From positions 62,001-126,000 of the forward strand of contig NZ_JBHSXL010000004.1 of the NCBI RefSeq assembly GCF_042662125.1: a stretch of DNA of 64,000 nt. Direction: 5' to 3'. Below, piece by piece: positions 7,617-16,794 of the stretch. Each line of letters opens with the position of its first letter. Position 1 is the first letter of the stretch. Below the pieces are notes generated by a model, which was given only the letters and a program-made list of their open reading frames with translations, did not search any database and was not told the DNA's origin. The translations under genes and the position numbers were made by a program. Source of the DNA: Halopenitus salinus (GTDB lineage: Archaea; Halobacteriota; Halobacteria; Halobacteriales; Haloferacaceae).

Positions 7617-8552
7617 ATGCAGCCACCGCAGACGATCGCGATCGACCCGTCCGTACGCGAGTTGTTTCCTCCCGAGGTGCTCGCCGAGCGTCTCGAGGAC
7701 GTTCCCGTGAGCTTCGAGACGCTCCCCGAGGACGCGGCTCCGGGCGAGTACGACGCGCTCGTCACCTTCGAGTACCGCGAGAACCTGCTGGCCGCCGACC
7801 CGGACTGGGTCCACTGCGTCCTCGCGGGCGTCGACACGTTTCCCCTCGGAGACCTCGAGGCGCGCTCGGTCGCGTTGACCAACAGCACCGGCATTCACGG
7901 CGACGCGGTGGGCGAGACCGTCCTCGGCTACATGCTGCAGTTCGCCCGGCGGCTCCACGACCACCGCGACGCCGAGGCGACGCGCGAGTGGGAGTACCCC
8001 GACTGGAACGTCCCGTTCACGCTCCGCGGCGAGACCGTCTGCGTGGTCGGGCTTGGAACCCTCGGTCGCGGCGTGGCGACCCGCGCCGACGCGATCGGCA
8101 TGGACGTCGTCGGCGTGCGGCGGACGCCCGTTCCGGTCGAACACGTGGACGAGCTGTACGCCCCGGACGCGCTCGACGCGGCCGTCTCCGACGCGCGGTT
8201 CGTCGTCCTGACGGTCCCGCTCACAGAGCGAACCCGCGGGCTCGTCGGGGCCGACGAGCTTTCGGCGATGTCCGAGGACGCCTACCTCGTCAACGTCGCG
8301 CGCGGCCGGGTCGTCGACCAGGACGCGCTCGTCGAGGAACTCCGGGCGGGCGGGCTCGCCGGCGCCGCCCTCGACGTGACCGATCCCGAGCCGCTGCCCG
8401 ACGATTCTCCGCTCTGGGAGATGGACGAGGTCGTCGTCACCCCCCACGCCGCCGCCGCGACGCGCGACTACGTCGACCGGGTGGCGGCCATCGTCCGCGA
8501 GAACTGCAGGCGGCTCGAGGCGGACGAGGCGCTCGCGAACCGGGTCGTCTGA
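7617..8552 (+). CDS. D-2-hydroxyacid dehydrogenase family protein
   Basis: A 311-residue NAD(P)-dependent dehydrogenase reducing a 2-oxoacid or oxidising a D-2-hydroxyacid. The Rossmann motif GLGTLGRG lies near residue 140, the catalytic Arg is in VNVARGRVVD, Glu in DVTDPEPLP, and the catalytic His in VVTPHAA. The family fold is complete. An alternative ATG 27 nt upstream (7590) is in frame; MQPPQTIAID is preferred because homologues usually start just before the IAIDPSV strand. It follows the repressor gene by 80 nt and may be independent of it. The exact substrate is unknown. Confidence 0.88.
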   Translation: MQPPQTIAIDPSVRELFPPEVLAERLEDVPVSFETLPEDAAPGEYDALVTFEYRENLLAADPDWVHCVLAGVDTFPLGDLEARSVALTNSTGIHGDAVGETVLGYMLQFARRLHDHRDAEATREWEYPDWNVPFTLRGETVCVVGLGTLGRGVATRADAIGMDVVGVRRTPVPVEHVDELYAPDALDAAVSDARFVVLTVPLTERTRGLVGADELSAMSEDAYLVNVARGRVVDQDALVEELRAGGLAGAALDVTDPEPLPDDSPLWEMDEVVVTPHAAAATRDYVDRVAAIVRENCRRLEADEALANRVV

Positions 8553-8643
8553 GGAGTCGGAGCGTTCGCCGGTCGCATCGATGGTGCGGCGTCCCCGACC
8601 CCGCCGGCGTGTATTTTTCACCCGGGGTCGCGTAGGTTCGCCC

Positions 8644-9060
8644 ATGAGCGACGACGTCATCGACGGCCTGCTCGACGCGGAGACGATCGCCGTGGTCGGC
8701 TGCTCGCGCTCGCCCGAGAAGGCCGCCCATCGGGTGCCGAAGTACCTCCAGGAACACGGCTACCGGATCGTGCCGATCAACCCCAACGCCGAGTCGATCC
8801 TCGGCGAGACGGCCTACGACCGGCTCACGGACGTCCCCGCGGACGTCAAGATCGACGTCGTCGACGTGTTCCGGCCGAGCGAGGACGTCCCCGCGGTGGT
8901 CGACGGCGTCCTCGCCAGGCGCGATGCCGCCGGCGACGTCGCCGGGCTCTGGCTCCAGCTCGGCATCCGCAACGACGAGGCGGCGGCGCGCGCGGAGGCG
9001 GCCGGGATCGCGGTCGTCCAGGACCGCTGTATGAAGGTCGAACACGGCCGGCTCAGGTAG
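8644..9060 (+). CDS. CoA-binding domain protein (YccU-like)
   Basis: A 138-residue single-domain Rossmann protein of the CoA-binding family. The nucleotide-binding loop is VVGCSRSPEKAAHRVPKYL at residues 16-35, followed by YRIVPINPNAESILGE, the usual second strand. The C-terminal CMKVEH matches the conserved end of the family. Such proteins are short relatives of the succinyl-CoA synthetase alpha subunit N-domain; ligand and function are not established. The ATG follows a TATA-like TATTTTTC about 30 nt upstream, consistent with a leaderless transcript. Confidence 0.85.
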   Translation: MSDDVIDGLLDAETIAVVGCSRSPEKAAHRVPKYLQEHGYRIVPINPNAESILGETAYDRLTDVPADVKIDVVDVFRPSEDVPAVVDGVLARRDAAGDVAGLWLQLGIRNDEAAARAEAAGIAVVQDRCMKVEHGRLR

Positions 9061-9095
9061 GTGCACACGGACTGCTCACAGCGGTTCACACGGAG

Positions 9096-9317
9096 CTAAC
9101 AACACCCGATTTCGTCCGGATTCCACTCACACGCATCGCCCGTGGTGAGTTCGTTCTCGTCGATGTGGGCCGAGAGACAGGCGTAGTTGCAGAAATACCG
9201 AGGCGACCCACAGTCGTCCTCACAATCGCGGACGCAGATCGGGTCGTGATCGAAGATACGCGACCCACAGTACGCACACGTCTCGTCCGCGTCCGGTGTC
9301 GTGATCGTCGTGGACAT
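9096..9317 (-). CDS. Small cysteine-rich zinc-finger-like protein
   Basis: A 73-residue acidic protein with ten cysteines and two histidines. CAYCG near residue 14, a CVRDCEDDC cluster, FCNYAC plus H and a terminal CC suggest one or two structural zinc sites in a TRASH/MYM-like arrangement. No DNA-binding region is evident. It is convergent with the CoA-binding gene and divergent from the cupin gene. Function unknown; a protein-interaction or metal-handling role is inference. Confidence 0.75.
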   Translation of the reverse strand: MSTTITTPDADETCAYCGSRIFDHDPICVRDCEDDCGSPRYFCNYACLSAHIDENELTTGDACEWNPDEIGCC

Positions 9318-9418
9318 ACCCGCCTCACGGGAGGGATCACCGAAAACGTTTCGTGGAGTTGCTCACCCACACCTCCGTGCAGTACCTTGTTCACGCTCCG
9401 GGCCGTATTCGAATCCGC

Positions 9419-9889
9419 ATGCAAACGATCGACGTCGACGACCTCGATGCCGCAGAGGGCCCGCAGAACCGCGCCAGCGTCTCGGAGCCCCTCGACGCCG
9501 AGGACTTCGCGATGAACTACTACGCGCTCGATCCGGGCGAGGCGTTCACCGGCGGCCTCCACGCGCACCTCGACCAGGAGGAGACGTTCCTCGTCCTCGA
9601 GGGCGAGGCGACCTTCGAGACGGCCCCGAGTCCGACGGCCGAGACGGAGACGGTCACCGTGAGCGCGGGACAGCTGGTCCGCTTCGAGCCCGGCGAGTAC
9701 CAGCAGGGGCGCAACGAGTCGGACGAGCCCCTCCGCGCGCTCGCGATGGGCACCCCACAGGAGTCGACCGACGTTCGGGTCGCCGGCCCGTGTGAGGAGT
9801 GCGGCGAGAGCGAATATCTCCGGTTCGCGATGGTCGACGGAACCCCGACGCTCGAGTGTCCCGACTGCGGTGCGGAATCGGCGATCTGA
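9419..9889 (+). CDS. Cupin-domain protein with C-terminal zinc ribbon
   Basis: A 156-residue protein. Residues 20-115 form a cupin beta-barrel with metal-ligand motifs (GLHAHLDQEETFLVLEGEA, then a late PGEYQQGRN in place of the second His motif). Residues 120-155 add a zinc ribbon with CEECG and CPDCG pairs. The start at MQTIDVDDLD is used because residues upstream in the open frame are not of haloarchaeal composition. The second cupin motif lacks the usual His, so metal-dependent catalysis is uncertain and a binding role is possible. Confidence 0.85.
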   Translation: MQTIDVDDLDAAEGPQNRASVSEPLDAEDFAMNYYALDPGEAFTGGLHAHLDQEETFLVLEGEATFETAPSPTAETETVTVSAGQLVRFEPGEYQQGRNESDEPLRALAMGTPQESTDVRVAGPCEECGESEYLRFAMVDGTPTLECPDCGAESAI

Positions 9890-9922
9890 CCGCAGCAAGG
9901 AGTCGCCACCGGGAAACCGCGG

Positions 9923-10903
9923 TCACGACGTCCACTCCTCGAAGGACCGGTAGACGCCCTTCGAGAGGTACCGCTCGGCCGAATCGGGGAACATCGTCAC
10001 CACGGCGTCGTGGGGAACGTCGAGCTCGCCGCGATCGATGCGCTCCGCGACGGTCCGTGCCGCGACGCAGTTCGCCGCCGACGAGGAGGCGACGATGTGG
10101 CCCTCCTCCGCGGCGAGCCGCGACATCTCCTCGTGGGTTTCCCGGTCCGGAACCGTCTCGATGGCGTCGACCAGGTCGGGATCGAACAGGTCGTTCGTCT
10201 CGACGTCGTGAGTCCCGATCCCCTCGGTCTTGTACGCCTCGTGTTCGACCTCCTCGCCGAGGAACTCCCGGTAGGCCGACCCCTCGGGCTCGACCGCGAC
10301 GACGTGGGTGTCGGGCTCGCGCTCGAGGAAGTACTCCGCGAGCCCCATGAGCGTCCCGCCGGTGCCACAGCCGATCACGATGGCGCCGACCTCGCCCGAG
10401 AGCGCGTCGTCGATCTCCGGCGCGGTCGTCTCGCGATGCGTCTCGACGTTGAGCGGGTTCGAGAACTGCTGGGGAACGGCGGCGTTGTCGAGCTCGTCCG
10501 CGAGCTCGTGGGCGCGATCGATGGCGTAGCCCATCCCCTCCTCGCTCGGCGTGTTGATCACGTCGGCCCCGAGCGCGCGCATCAGCTGCTGTTTCTCGAC
10601 GGAGAAGCGCTCGGGGACGACGAAGACGGCCTGCAGGTCGAGCTGGCCGGCCGCGACCGCGATCCCGATCCCCGTGTTCCCCGCTGTCGGCTCGATCACG
10701 GTGCCGCCGGGTTCGAGGTCGCCGCGATCGAGCATCCGCTCGAGGATGTACTTCCCGATGCGGTCCTTGACGCTCGCGCCCGGGTTGAACGACTCGAGCT
10801 TCGCGTACACCGGCACCGAATCCGGGGACGCGTGGACGCGAACGAGGGGCGTCTCGCCGATCGTCTCGTTGACCGACGAGACCGGCTCGCGGCAGGGACT
10901 CAT
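9923..10903 (-). CDS. PLP-dependent cysteine synthase family protein
   Basis: A 326-residue fold-type II PLP enzyme. The Schiff-base Lys46 lies in PGASVKDRIG, the substrate loop is PTAGNTGIGIA, and the phosphate-binding loop is GCGTGGTLMG. Its length and motifs match O-acetylserine sulfhydrylase (CysK/CysM) and archaeal O-phosphoserine or homoserine-type relatives; the substrate cannot be fixed. The start MSPCREP is chosen to give the usual short lead before NETIGETPLVRV; an in-frame ATG at 10942 is possible. The cysS gene lies far away at 62052. Confidence 0.9.
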   Translation of the reverse strand: MSPCREPVSSVNETIGETPLVRVHASPDSVPVYAKLESFNPGASVKDRIGKYILERMLDRGDLEPGGTVIEPTAGNTGIGIAVAAGQLDLQAVFVVPERFSVEKQQLMRALGADVINTPSEEGMGYAIDRAHELADELDNAAVPQQFSNPLNVETHRETTAPEIDDALSGEVGAIVIGCGTGGTLMGLAEYFLEREPDTHVVAVEPEGSAYREFLGEEVEHEAYKTEGIGTHDVETNDLFDPDLVDAIETVPDRETHEEMSRLAAEEGHIVASSSAANCVAARTVAERIDRGELDVPHDAVVTMFPDSAERYLSKGVYRSFEEWTS

Positions 10904-11075
10904 GTCCGGAGGGTCTACCCGACCCCTTGTGTAGGTTTCCATCGTTTGGAGATGGCGGGGACGGCTTCGAGGCCGGGGAAACGGAGTCCTCCTCCGAAAC
11001 GGTCGTTTCGAGACGGGGAGCGATCCCCTTCCGGTCTCCGCAACGGTTAGGGTGCCGCCGGTTCGATGCCGGGAC

Positions 11076-11906
11076 ATGGTTCACTCGGACTGGGGCGACT
11101 GGCTGCCACGCGCCGTCGCGGATGCGGACCCCGAGACGGTCGCGCTCTGGTACCTCGGCTGCAACGGCTTCGCGATCAAGGGCTCCGACGGGACGGTCCT
11201 GTGGATCGATCCGTACCTGGGGACCGGCGACCCGCCGCGGACGACCCGGATGATCCCCGTTCCATTCGATCCGGCGGACGTGACCGACGCCGACGCGCTG
11301 TTCGTCACCCACGAGCACACCGACCACGTTCACGGCCCCTCGCAGGCGCCGATCCTCGCGGGCACCGACGCGGACCTCATTGGCCCGGACGACTCGCTCG
11401 CGGTCGCACGCGAGGAGAACTGGACCGACCGGTGGGACGTCTCCGACGACCAGTTCACCGAGATCGAGGAGGGGGACACCGTTCGAGTCGGCGGGTTCGC
11501 GGTCGACGTCGTCGAGGTCCACGACCCCGACGCGACCCACCCGGTCGGGTACGTGATCCGCCACGACGACGCGGCGATCTTCCACGGCGGCGATACGAAA
11601 CACTCGGCGGTGCTCGAGGCCGTCGGCGAGCGATACGACGTCGATCTCGGCATCCTCGCGTTCGGCTCGGCCGGGACGATCCCCGACAAGGAGACGCGCG
11701 AGCCCGCCTACACCAAGTGGTACGCGGACGAGAACGAGGTCGTCGACGCCGCCAGGGCGATCCGTGCCGACCGCCTCCTGCCCACCCACTGGGACATGTG
11801 GAAGGGGCTCACCGCCGACCCGACCGCGCTGCACCCGCACGTGCGGAGCTTCGAGTACCCGCGGTCGCTTCGGATCGCGGAGATCGGCGATCGCGTGGAT
11901 CTGTAA
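11076..11906 (+). CDS. Metallo-beta-lactamase fold hydrolase (UlaG-like)
   Basis: A 276-residue MBL-fold protein. The metal-binding signature THEHTDHVHG gives His79, His81, Asp83 and His84; further ligands lie in GGDTKH and LPTHWDMW. The family includes L-ascorbate-6-phosphate lactonase UlaG and many uncharacterised lactonases or phosphodiesterases. The N-terminal WYLGCNGFAIKGSDGTVLWIDPYLG is typical of this group. It is divergent from the cysteine synthase gene. The substrate is unknown, and no sugar transport genes are adjacent. Confidence 0.85.
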   Translation: MVHSDWGDWLPRAVADADPETVALWYLGCNGFAIKGSDGTVLWIDPYLGTGDPPRTTRMIPVPFDPADVTDADALFVTHEHTDHVHGPSQAPILAGTDADLIGPDDSLAVAREENWTDRWDVSDDQFTEIEEGDTVRVGGFAVDVVEVHDPDATHPVGYVIRHDDAAIFHGGDTKHSAVLEAVGERYDVDLGILAFGSAGTIPDKETREPAYTKWYADENEVVDAARAIRADRLLPTHWDMWKGLTADPTALHPHVRSFEYPRSLRIAEIGDRVDL

Positions 11907-12061
11907 CCGGATCGAACCCGTCACATCCGATCGCCACCCGGATCACGTCCCCTGGCTGACCGGATCGCGCGCCGCGAACGAGGGCACCGTCGAGGCGATC
12001 GATTCTCCCGCGTGATATTCGGCCCCCACGTTTTAAGAGGCTACTCGCGAACCGATGTTCC

Positions 12062-13489
12062 ATGAGCGATTCGCAGTCGACGACGGAGCGCGTTCTCGAG
12101 GAGGACGGGATCTCGGTCCGAAAGTCGTTTTCCACCGACGAGTTCCCCGTTCCCGCGGTCACGTTCCACTTCGAGTCCACGCGGGACGAGCCGGTTCGGA
12201 TCCGAGTGACCGACACGATCCCGGAGTCGTTCCCGATGGAGCGGGTCGGCTTCCACCCGGAGTTCGAGAGCGAACACTGGACGGCCTACAGCGACCACCG
12301 GGTCGAGTTCGAGCGGCTCCTCGAGCCCGGCGAGACGGTCCAAACGGTCTACGGGATCCGCGGCGACGGGATCGATCCGGAGTCGTTCCTCTCGCTGCCG
12401 TCCGTCGATCACGTCCCGGAGGGCGAGCCCATGGAGGACGTGTTGGGCGCCGACGGGACCGCTCCGGTTCGCGAGGTCATCTCGGGCGACCGGGAGTCGC
12501 TTCCGGGCATGGACTCGACGGACGAGTCACCCTCGAGCGACGGTTCGTCGACGACCGACGATTCGTCCTCATCCGACGGTTCGTCCGTAACCGACGCCGA
12601 CGCGGCGACCGCCGACGGCGAGGACGACGAGACCGTCGATGCCGCGGCGGCGGACGCCGGAGACGACGAGACGTCCCCGCGGCCCGACCCGCGTCCGGTC
12701 GATTCCGCCGGGACGAGCCCCGCGGTGACGGCCGGTTCCCGCGAATCGTCGGCGGACGACGCTGACGAATCCGAGGCCGGGACGGACGAATCCGAGACCC
12801 GAACCGATGACGAGGATCTATCCGAGTCCGGATCGGTCGCGGCCGCGTTGGCGGCCGAGATCCGGGCGGGAGAGATTGACGACGCCGATCTGGAACTCCT
12901 GCGTTCGGAACTCGATCTCGATTCGGACGACGCCGACGTAGAGGTCCCCCGAAGCGTCGACGTTCGGATCAGCCGCCTCCAGTCGCGCATGGAGGACCTG
13001 GCCGCCTACTCCGACGCCCTCGAGGAGTTCATCGACGAGCAGGGCACGGCCTCGGAGGTTCTCGAGCGGGCCCAATCGCGCGTCGAGGAAGTCTCGGACC
13101 GGATGGACGACCTCGAGGGGCGAGCCGACGAGGCCGCCGACGAGCGCGCCGGGCTCGAGGACGGTCTCGCGGATCTCGAGGACGAGATCGACTCGATCGC
13201 CGACGATCTCTCCGCCGCGACGGATCGGATGGACGACGCAGAAGCGCAGCTCGCGGAGCTCGACGGGCTCGCAGAAACGGTCGAGGACCTCGAGGGAACC
13301 GTCGACGGCCTCGATACGGAGATCGGCGACGTGCGCGAGGACCTCGCGGACCTCGACTCACGGGTCCGGGACGTGGAGGACGCCGGCGACGACGTCGCGG
13401 ACCTCGAGTCGGAGATCGAGCGGATCGACCGGGAGCTCGCCGAACTCGAGGAGTTCCGCGAACGCCTCAACGACGCCTTCGGGACCTAA
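12062..13489 (+). CDS. Acidic coiled-coil hypothetical protein
   Basis: A 475-residue, very acidic protein without a recognised family. Residues 1-140 look globular (beta-rich, FHFESTRDEPVRIRVTD). Residues 155-265 are a Ser/Asp/Thr-rich disordered linker. Residues 290-475 have heptad-like Leu/Ile spacing with repeated ADLE, LEDE and LDSRV units and are predicted as a long coiled coil. A TATA-like TTTTAAGAG is about 28 nt upstream. No signal peptide or membrane helix is seen. Structural or cytoskeletal-like roles are conceivable but unsupported. Confidence 0.8.
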   Translation: MSDSQSTTERVLEEDGISVRKSFSTDEFPVPAVTFHFESTRDEPVRIRVTDTIPESFPMERVGFHPEFESEHWTAYSDHRVEFERLLEPGETVQTVYGIRGDGIDPESFLSLPSVDHVPEGEPMEDVLGADGTAPVREVISGDRESLPGMDSTDESPSSDGSSTTDDSSSSDGSSVTDADAATADGEDDETVDAAAADAGDDETSPRPDPRPVDSAGTSPAVTAGSRESSADDADESEAGTDESETRTDDEDLSESGSVAAALAAEIRAGEIDDADLELLRSELDLDSDDADVEVPRSVDVRISRLQSRMEDLAAYSDALEEFIDEQGTASEVLERAQSRVEEVSDRMDDLEGRADEAADERAGLEDGLADLEDEIDSIADDLSAATDRMDDAEAQLAELDGLAETVEDLEGTVDGLDTEIGDVREDLADLDSRVRDVEDAGDDVADLESEIERIDRELAELEEFRERLNDAFGT

Positions 13490-13557
13490 AGCGACCCGCA
13501 CTCGCCGCCTCGGGTCGGAACGCAATCCGTTTGAACCTCCAGCCCGGAGTGGCGACG

Positions 13558-14463
13558 ATGACCACGCCGGTACCGATCGCGGTCCCCCGAAAGGGACGGC
13601 CGCTCGAGGCCGTCCTCGACCGCTTCGCGAACGTGGCCGGCCTCGAGGTGGCGACGCTCGCCGACGACGTCACCTCGACGCTCCGTTACGAGAAGGCCGT
13701 GACGAAGGGCGAACTCGCCGCCGACCGAGGACCCTACGAGCGGCTCGCCGACTACTCGACGCCCGCGGATCCCTACGCCCCCGAGTACACCCTGCTTCGT
13801 GACGATCGCGAGGGAATGCCGCGCCGGATCGTCTTCGACGCCGTCCGGGTCGACGTGGACGGGGTTCCCGTCGAGCTGATCGGTCGCGAGGAGCCGTTCC
13901 GCTCGCTTCGGACCCACGAGTTCGCGCTCGGGTTCGACTCGGCCGACCTCGTCTTGGAGGAGGTCGTCGAGCTGCGCCCGGCCGGCGTCGAGGGGCTCGC
14001 GGACGTGAACGACCGCATCGATCCCCGCGAGTCGGACGTCCGCGTGGTCACCGGCCTCGGAGACACGGTGTATCACACGCTCATGGCCACGCCGGAACTG
14101 CTGCCGGCCGGCGCCGACCTCGACCGCTCGTTCGTGACCGACTTCGGCGGCGACTTCTGCATCTCGCCGCGCTACGAGCGGCTCGTGACCGCGGTGCTCG
14201 GCACCGACGCGACCGCCGACCTCACGTTCACCTATCCCGATCCCGACCACGGCGAGGAGGAGGCCGCCATCGCCGAGACGGGCCTCGGCGTCTACCTGAC
14301 CGTGACGGGGTCGACCGCGCGCGAGCACGGACTCGTTCTCGGCGAGCACCTCTTTCCGAGCGAGACCGTCCTCATGCGCAACGCCGCCGAGACCTCGGGC
14401 GCGATCGACCGCGTGCGCGACCGGCTCGTTCGCCCCGAGTCCGCCTCCGCGCTCTCCGTGTGA
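13558..14463 (+). CDS. Uncharacterised protein with HisG-like N-terminus
   Basis: A 301-residue protein. Residues 3-25 (IAVPRKGRPLEAVLDRFA) resemble the start of ATP phosphoribosyltransferase HisG, and the arrangement of short beta-alpha units and FVTDFGGDF fits a periplasmic-binding-type fold, but the HisG phosphoribosyl-binding loop is not clear. The product is therefore left uncharacterised. The start at 13558 is preceded by GGAG; a longer in-frame ATG at 13531 exists. It lies 68 nt after the coiled-coil gene in the same direction and may be cotranscribed. Confidence 0.7.
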   Translation: MTTPVPIAVPRKGRPLEAVLDRFANVAGLEVATLADDVTSTLRYEKAVTKGELAADRGPYERLADYSTPADPYAPEYTLLRDDREGMPRRIVFDAVRVDVDGVPVELIGREEPFRSLRTHEFALGFDSADLVLEEVVELRPAGVEGLADVNDRIDPRESDVRVVTGLGDTVYHTLMATPELLPAGADLDRSFVTDFGGDFCISPRYERLVTAVLGTDATADLTFTYPDPDHGEEEAAIAETGLGVYLTVTGSTAREHGLVLGEHLFPSETVLMRNAAETSGAIDRVRDRLVRPESASALSV

Positions 14464-14586
14464 GGCCGGACCGCGGGGTCGACCGCCGCTACCGTGCCAC
14501 GGGCGCGATCTGTGCGAACGACCACGACCACGACAACAGTCGGAGTCGCCACAACAGTTACCGTCCCGTGGCACCATCCCACACAC

Positions 14587-14739
14587 ATGAGCGACGACGA
14601 CCGGTGCCTCCGGTGCGGCAACGACTTCGAGTACGACCGCGGGAGCTGTCCGAACTGCGGTTGGGACAGCGAGGCCTTCCGGGAGCGGGGCCGGTACGGT
14701 CTGGCCCGCCCCGGAACCGGCGAGTGGGATGACGACTGA
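14587..14739 (+). CDS. Small zinc-ribbon protein, 50 aa
   Basis: A 50-residue protein with two CxxC pairs (CLRCG at residue 6 and CPNCG near 23) forming a predicted zinc ribbon, then a short basic-acidic tail. The open frame extends upstream, but the Thr-rich upstream part is not plausible, and the ATG before SDDDRCLRCG gives a protein of the size commonly seen in haloarchaeal small zinc-finger proteins. Cytoplasmic, function unknown. Confidence 0.75.
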   Translation: MSDDDRCLRCGNDFEYDRGSCPNCGWDSEAFRERGRYGLARPGTGEWDDD

Positions 14740-14784
14740 ACGCCTCGCCGAACCCGATCGTTCTCGACCCGATCCGACCCCGAA

Positions 14785-15618
14785 TCACTCGGCGAGCGCC
14801 GACTGACGCGACTCGTGGAGCGCGTCACAGACGCCGCCCTGCCCGTCCATGTTCACCCGAGCCAGTCGCGCGCGCCGGTGGACGAGTTCGGCGTCGTCGG
14901 GATCGATCGCGTCCCCGTCCGGCGTCCGGAACAGCCGTTCGCTCCGCTCGAAGCGGTCCAGCGCCGCGGCCTTCTCGAGGTACCGCTCCAGCGGCTCGGC
15001 GGGAACGGTCACCTCGAAGCCCCGGTCGGGGACGGCGACCGCGATCCTGCTGTCGGCGATCTCGCGATCCAGGTCCGACCGCTCGAGGAGCGCGATCTGT
15101 TCGAGATCGAGGCCGGCGGCGAGAAGCGCCTCCGTCGCGCGGTACTGCCGGGAGAGGACCGCCTTCTCGTCGAGGGTCTCACGGAGGTCCGCGATCCCGT
15201 CCTCGGCGTCCGGGAACGCCTCCGCGAAGTCGATCCCCTCGTTGATCCCACGATTGACCTCCCGCTCGTGCATGTGTTCTCGAAGCTCGATCCGACACCG
15301 ATCGACGCCCGGCAACGACTCGACGACGTCCCGGGAGTCGCCCGCCATCATCCACGCGAACGCCGGCGAACACCACGCCGTCGGCAGCGTGAAGGCGACG
15401 CGGACGGTCCCGTCCGGCTCGAACCGGATCTCGTCTATGTACTCCAGCTCGACGATCGATCGGTCGAGTTCGGGATCGGTCACCGACGCGAGCGCCTCGC
15501 GCACGCGCTCGCGGGAGGGACGATCGCCCTCCTGAGTGGCGTCGTTCTCGGATTCGGGGCTCCCGAGTGTGCCGTCCTCGGGTGCGGAGTCGTCCTCCCG
15601 CGTGGATCGCTTCGACAT
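14785..15618 (-). CDS. DUF59/MIP18-like metal-sulfur cluster protein
   Basis: A 277-residue protein. Residues 35-110 are a DUF59 (MIP18/PaaD-like) domain with DPELDRSIVELEYIDEI and the conserved Cys83 in LPTAWCSPAFAW. Residues 130-277 are a helical extension not found in minimal DUF59 proteins. The gene starts 2 nt after the amidohydrolase stop, so the two are translationally linked. In actinobacterial propane monooxygenase loci, an amidohydrolase and a DUF59 protein of this kind accompany the hydroxylase and are thought to help its maturation; the same role here is inference. Confidence 0.83.
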   Translation of the reverse strand: MSKRSTREDDSAPEDGTLGSPESENDATQEGDRPSRERVREALASVTDPELDRSIVELEYIDEIRFEPDGTVRVAFTLPTAWCSPAFAWMMAGDSRDVVESLPGVDRCRIELREHMHEREVNRGINEGIDFAEAFPDAEDGIADLRETLDEKAVLSRQYRATEALLAAGLDLEQIALLERSDLDREIADSRIAVAVPDRGFEVTVPAEPLERYLEKAAALDRFERSERLFRTPDGDAIDPDDAELVHRRARLARVNMDGQGGVCDALHESRQSALAE

Positions 15619-15620
15619 GA

Positions 15621-16682
15621 TCAATCGGCCGCCGACCCGGTCTCGGCGTAGTGGGACTCCAGGCCGAACGCCTCCGTGACGCCGTCCTCGCGGAACTGCC
15701 GTTTCCGCTCCTCGATGTCGATGTCGTAGAGGTCGGCGGCGTTCTCGCCCATGATCTTCCGCATCACGTCGAGCGAGAGATCCACGCCGTACTCGTCCCG
15801 TTGGTCGTCGGTGAGCTCCGCGTTCATCACGCACTCGACGAGCCAGTCGGGGTTCCAAAGCGCGTAGTCGCTGCCGAACAGCAGCCGGTCCTCGCCGAGC
15901 CAGTAGAGGAGCTCGCCCATGATCTCTCCGAACTTCCGCGGGCGGTTCTGTGCCATCGGCGCGGCGACGGCGAGACCGCCGTAGACGTTCGGCTCCTGGG
16001 CGGCGATCCAACAGAAGTCGTCGAGCCGCGGGAGGCCGACGTGCTCGACGACGAAGTTGAGCTCGGGGAAGGACGTCGCGGCGTCGTCGACGTCGGCCAC
16101 GTCGAAGGCGTCCCGGTTCAACGGACGGATGGTCGGGCCCTTGTGCGGGTGGATGTTCTCGATGCCGAGGTCCGCACACTTCTCGAGGTAGCGGAACGCC
16201 TCCTCGCTGTCGAGACGCCACCCCTTCGAGTCGCCGCGCCACTCGGCGGTGTAGAGCTTCACGCCGTCGATGTCGTACTCCTCCTTTTGTCGCTCGAGCT
16301 CGTGCAGCCCCGCCTCACCCTCGCGGGGATCGAACCGCCCGTTCGTGATGAACCGCTCGGGGTGATCGGCGGCCAACGCGGCGTTGTCGTCGACGGTGTT
16401 GAACCCCTCGTCGTAGAACTCGTGGAGGTGCGTCGGCTGGAAGATGCCCATGTCGACGGCGCCGTTGGCGAACAGGTCACGAAGCATCCGATCGCTCGAG
16501 TACTTGCGGTACTCCTCCAGGCTCCACTCGCGATCCTCGGGCGTAAAGCCCGTGTGATAGTCGTAGAAACAGCGGATGAACTCCTCGCCGCCCTCGTGGA
16601 CGATGTTCTCCTCGCTCGCGTCCCAAAAGTGCACGTGGGAGTCGATGACGAACACGTCCTCTCCCTCGTCTGTCTGGTACAT
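15621..16682 (-). CDS. Amidohydrolase family protein like those of propane monooxygenase loci
   Basis: A 353-residue TIM-barrel amidohydrolase (amidohydrolase_2 group). Metal-site motifs are DSHVHFWD (His16, His18), IHPHKGPTIRPL around residue 180, VEHVGLPR near 220 and the late GSDYALWNP. The long N-terminal region with ECF/RCFYDYHTG and WSLEEYRKYS is characteristic of homologues next to bacterial soluble di-iron propane or phenol monooxygenases. It is the first gene of a two-gene operon with the DUF59 gene and is divergent from the alcohol dehydrogenase. The actual reaction is unknown. Confidence 0.85.
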   Translation of the reverse strand: MYQTDEGEDVFVIDSHVHFWDASEENIVHEGGEEFIRCFYDYHTGFTPEDREWSLEEYRKYSSDRMLRDLFANGAVDMGIFQPTHLHEFYDEGFNTVDDNAALAADHPERFITNGRFDPREGEAGLHELERQKEEYDIDGVKLYTAEWRGDSKGWRLDSEEAFRYLEKCADLGIENIHPHKGPTIRPLNRDAFDVADVDDAATSFPELNFVVEHVGLPRLDDFCWIAAQEPNVYGGLAVAAPMAQNRPRKFGEIMGELLYWLGEDRLLFGSDYALWNPDWLVECVMNAELTDDQRDEYGVDLSLDVMRKIMGENAADLYDIDIEERKRQFREDGVTEAFGLESHYAETGSAAD

Positions 16683-16710
16683 CTCGACGTATCATGGGTG
16701 CTGATAACAC

Positions 16711-16728
16711 ATAAACATCATCGTTTAT
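16711..16728. promoter_or_regulatory. Inverted repeat in the amidohydrolase/ADH divergent promoter
   Basis: ATAAAC-N6-GTTTAT is a perfect 6-bp-arm inverted repeat in the 112-bp divergent gap. It lies 29 bp before the amidohydrolase start and 67 bp before the ADH start. Position and symmetry suit an operator controlling both directions. Confidence 0.45.
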
Positions 16729-16794
16729 CATTTAGTTAGCTGGCGGATCTATAGCGAACTTTTATGTAAATTCCGGGACCACCTACGGACGTCC

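Noticed and set aside
12610..13480. Repeated GAC/GAG-rich units in the coiled-coil gene considered as a DNA repeat
   Set aside because: The periodicity follows the amino-acid heptads and codon bias, not a nucleotide repeat.
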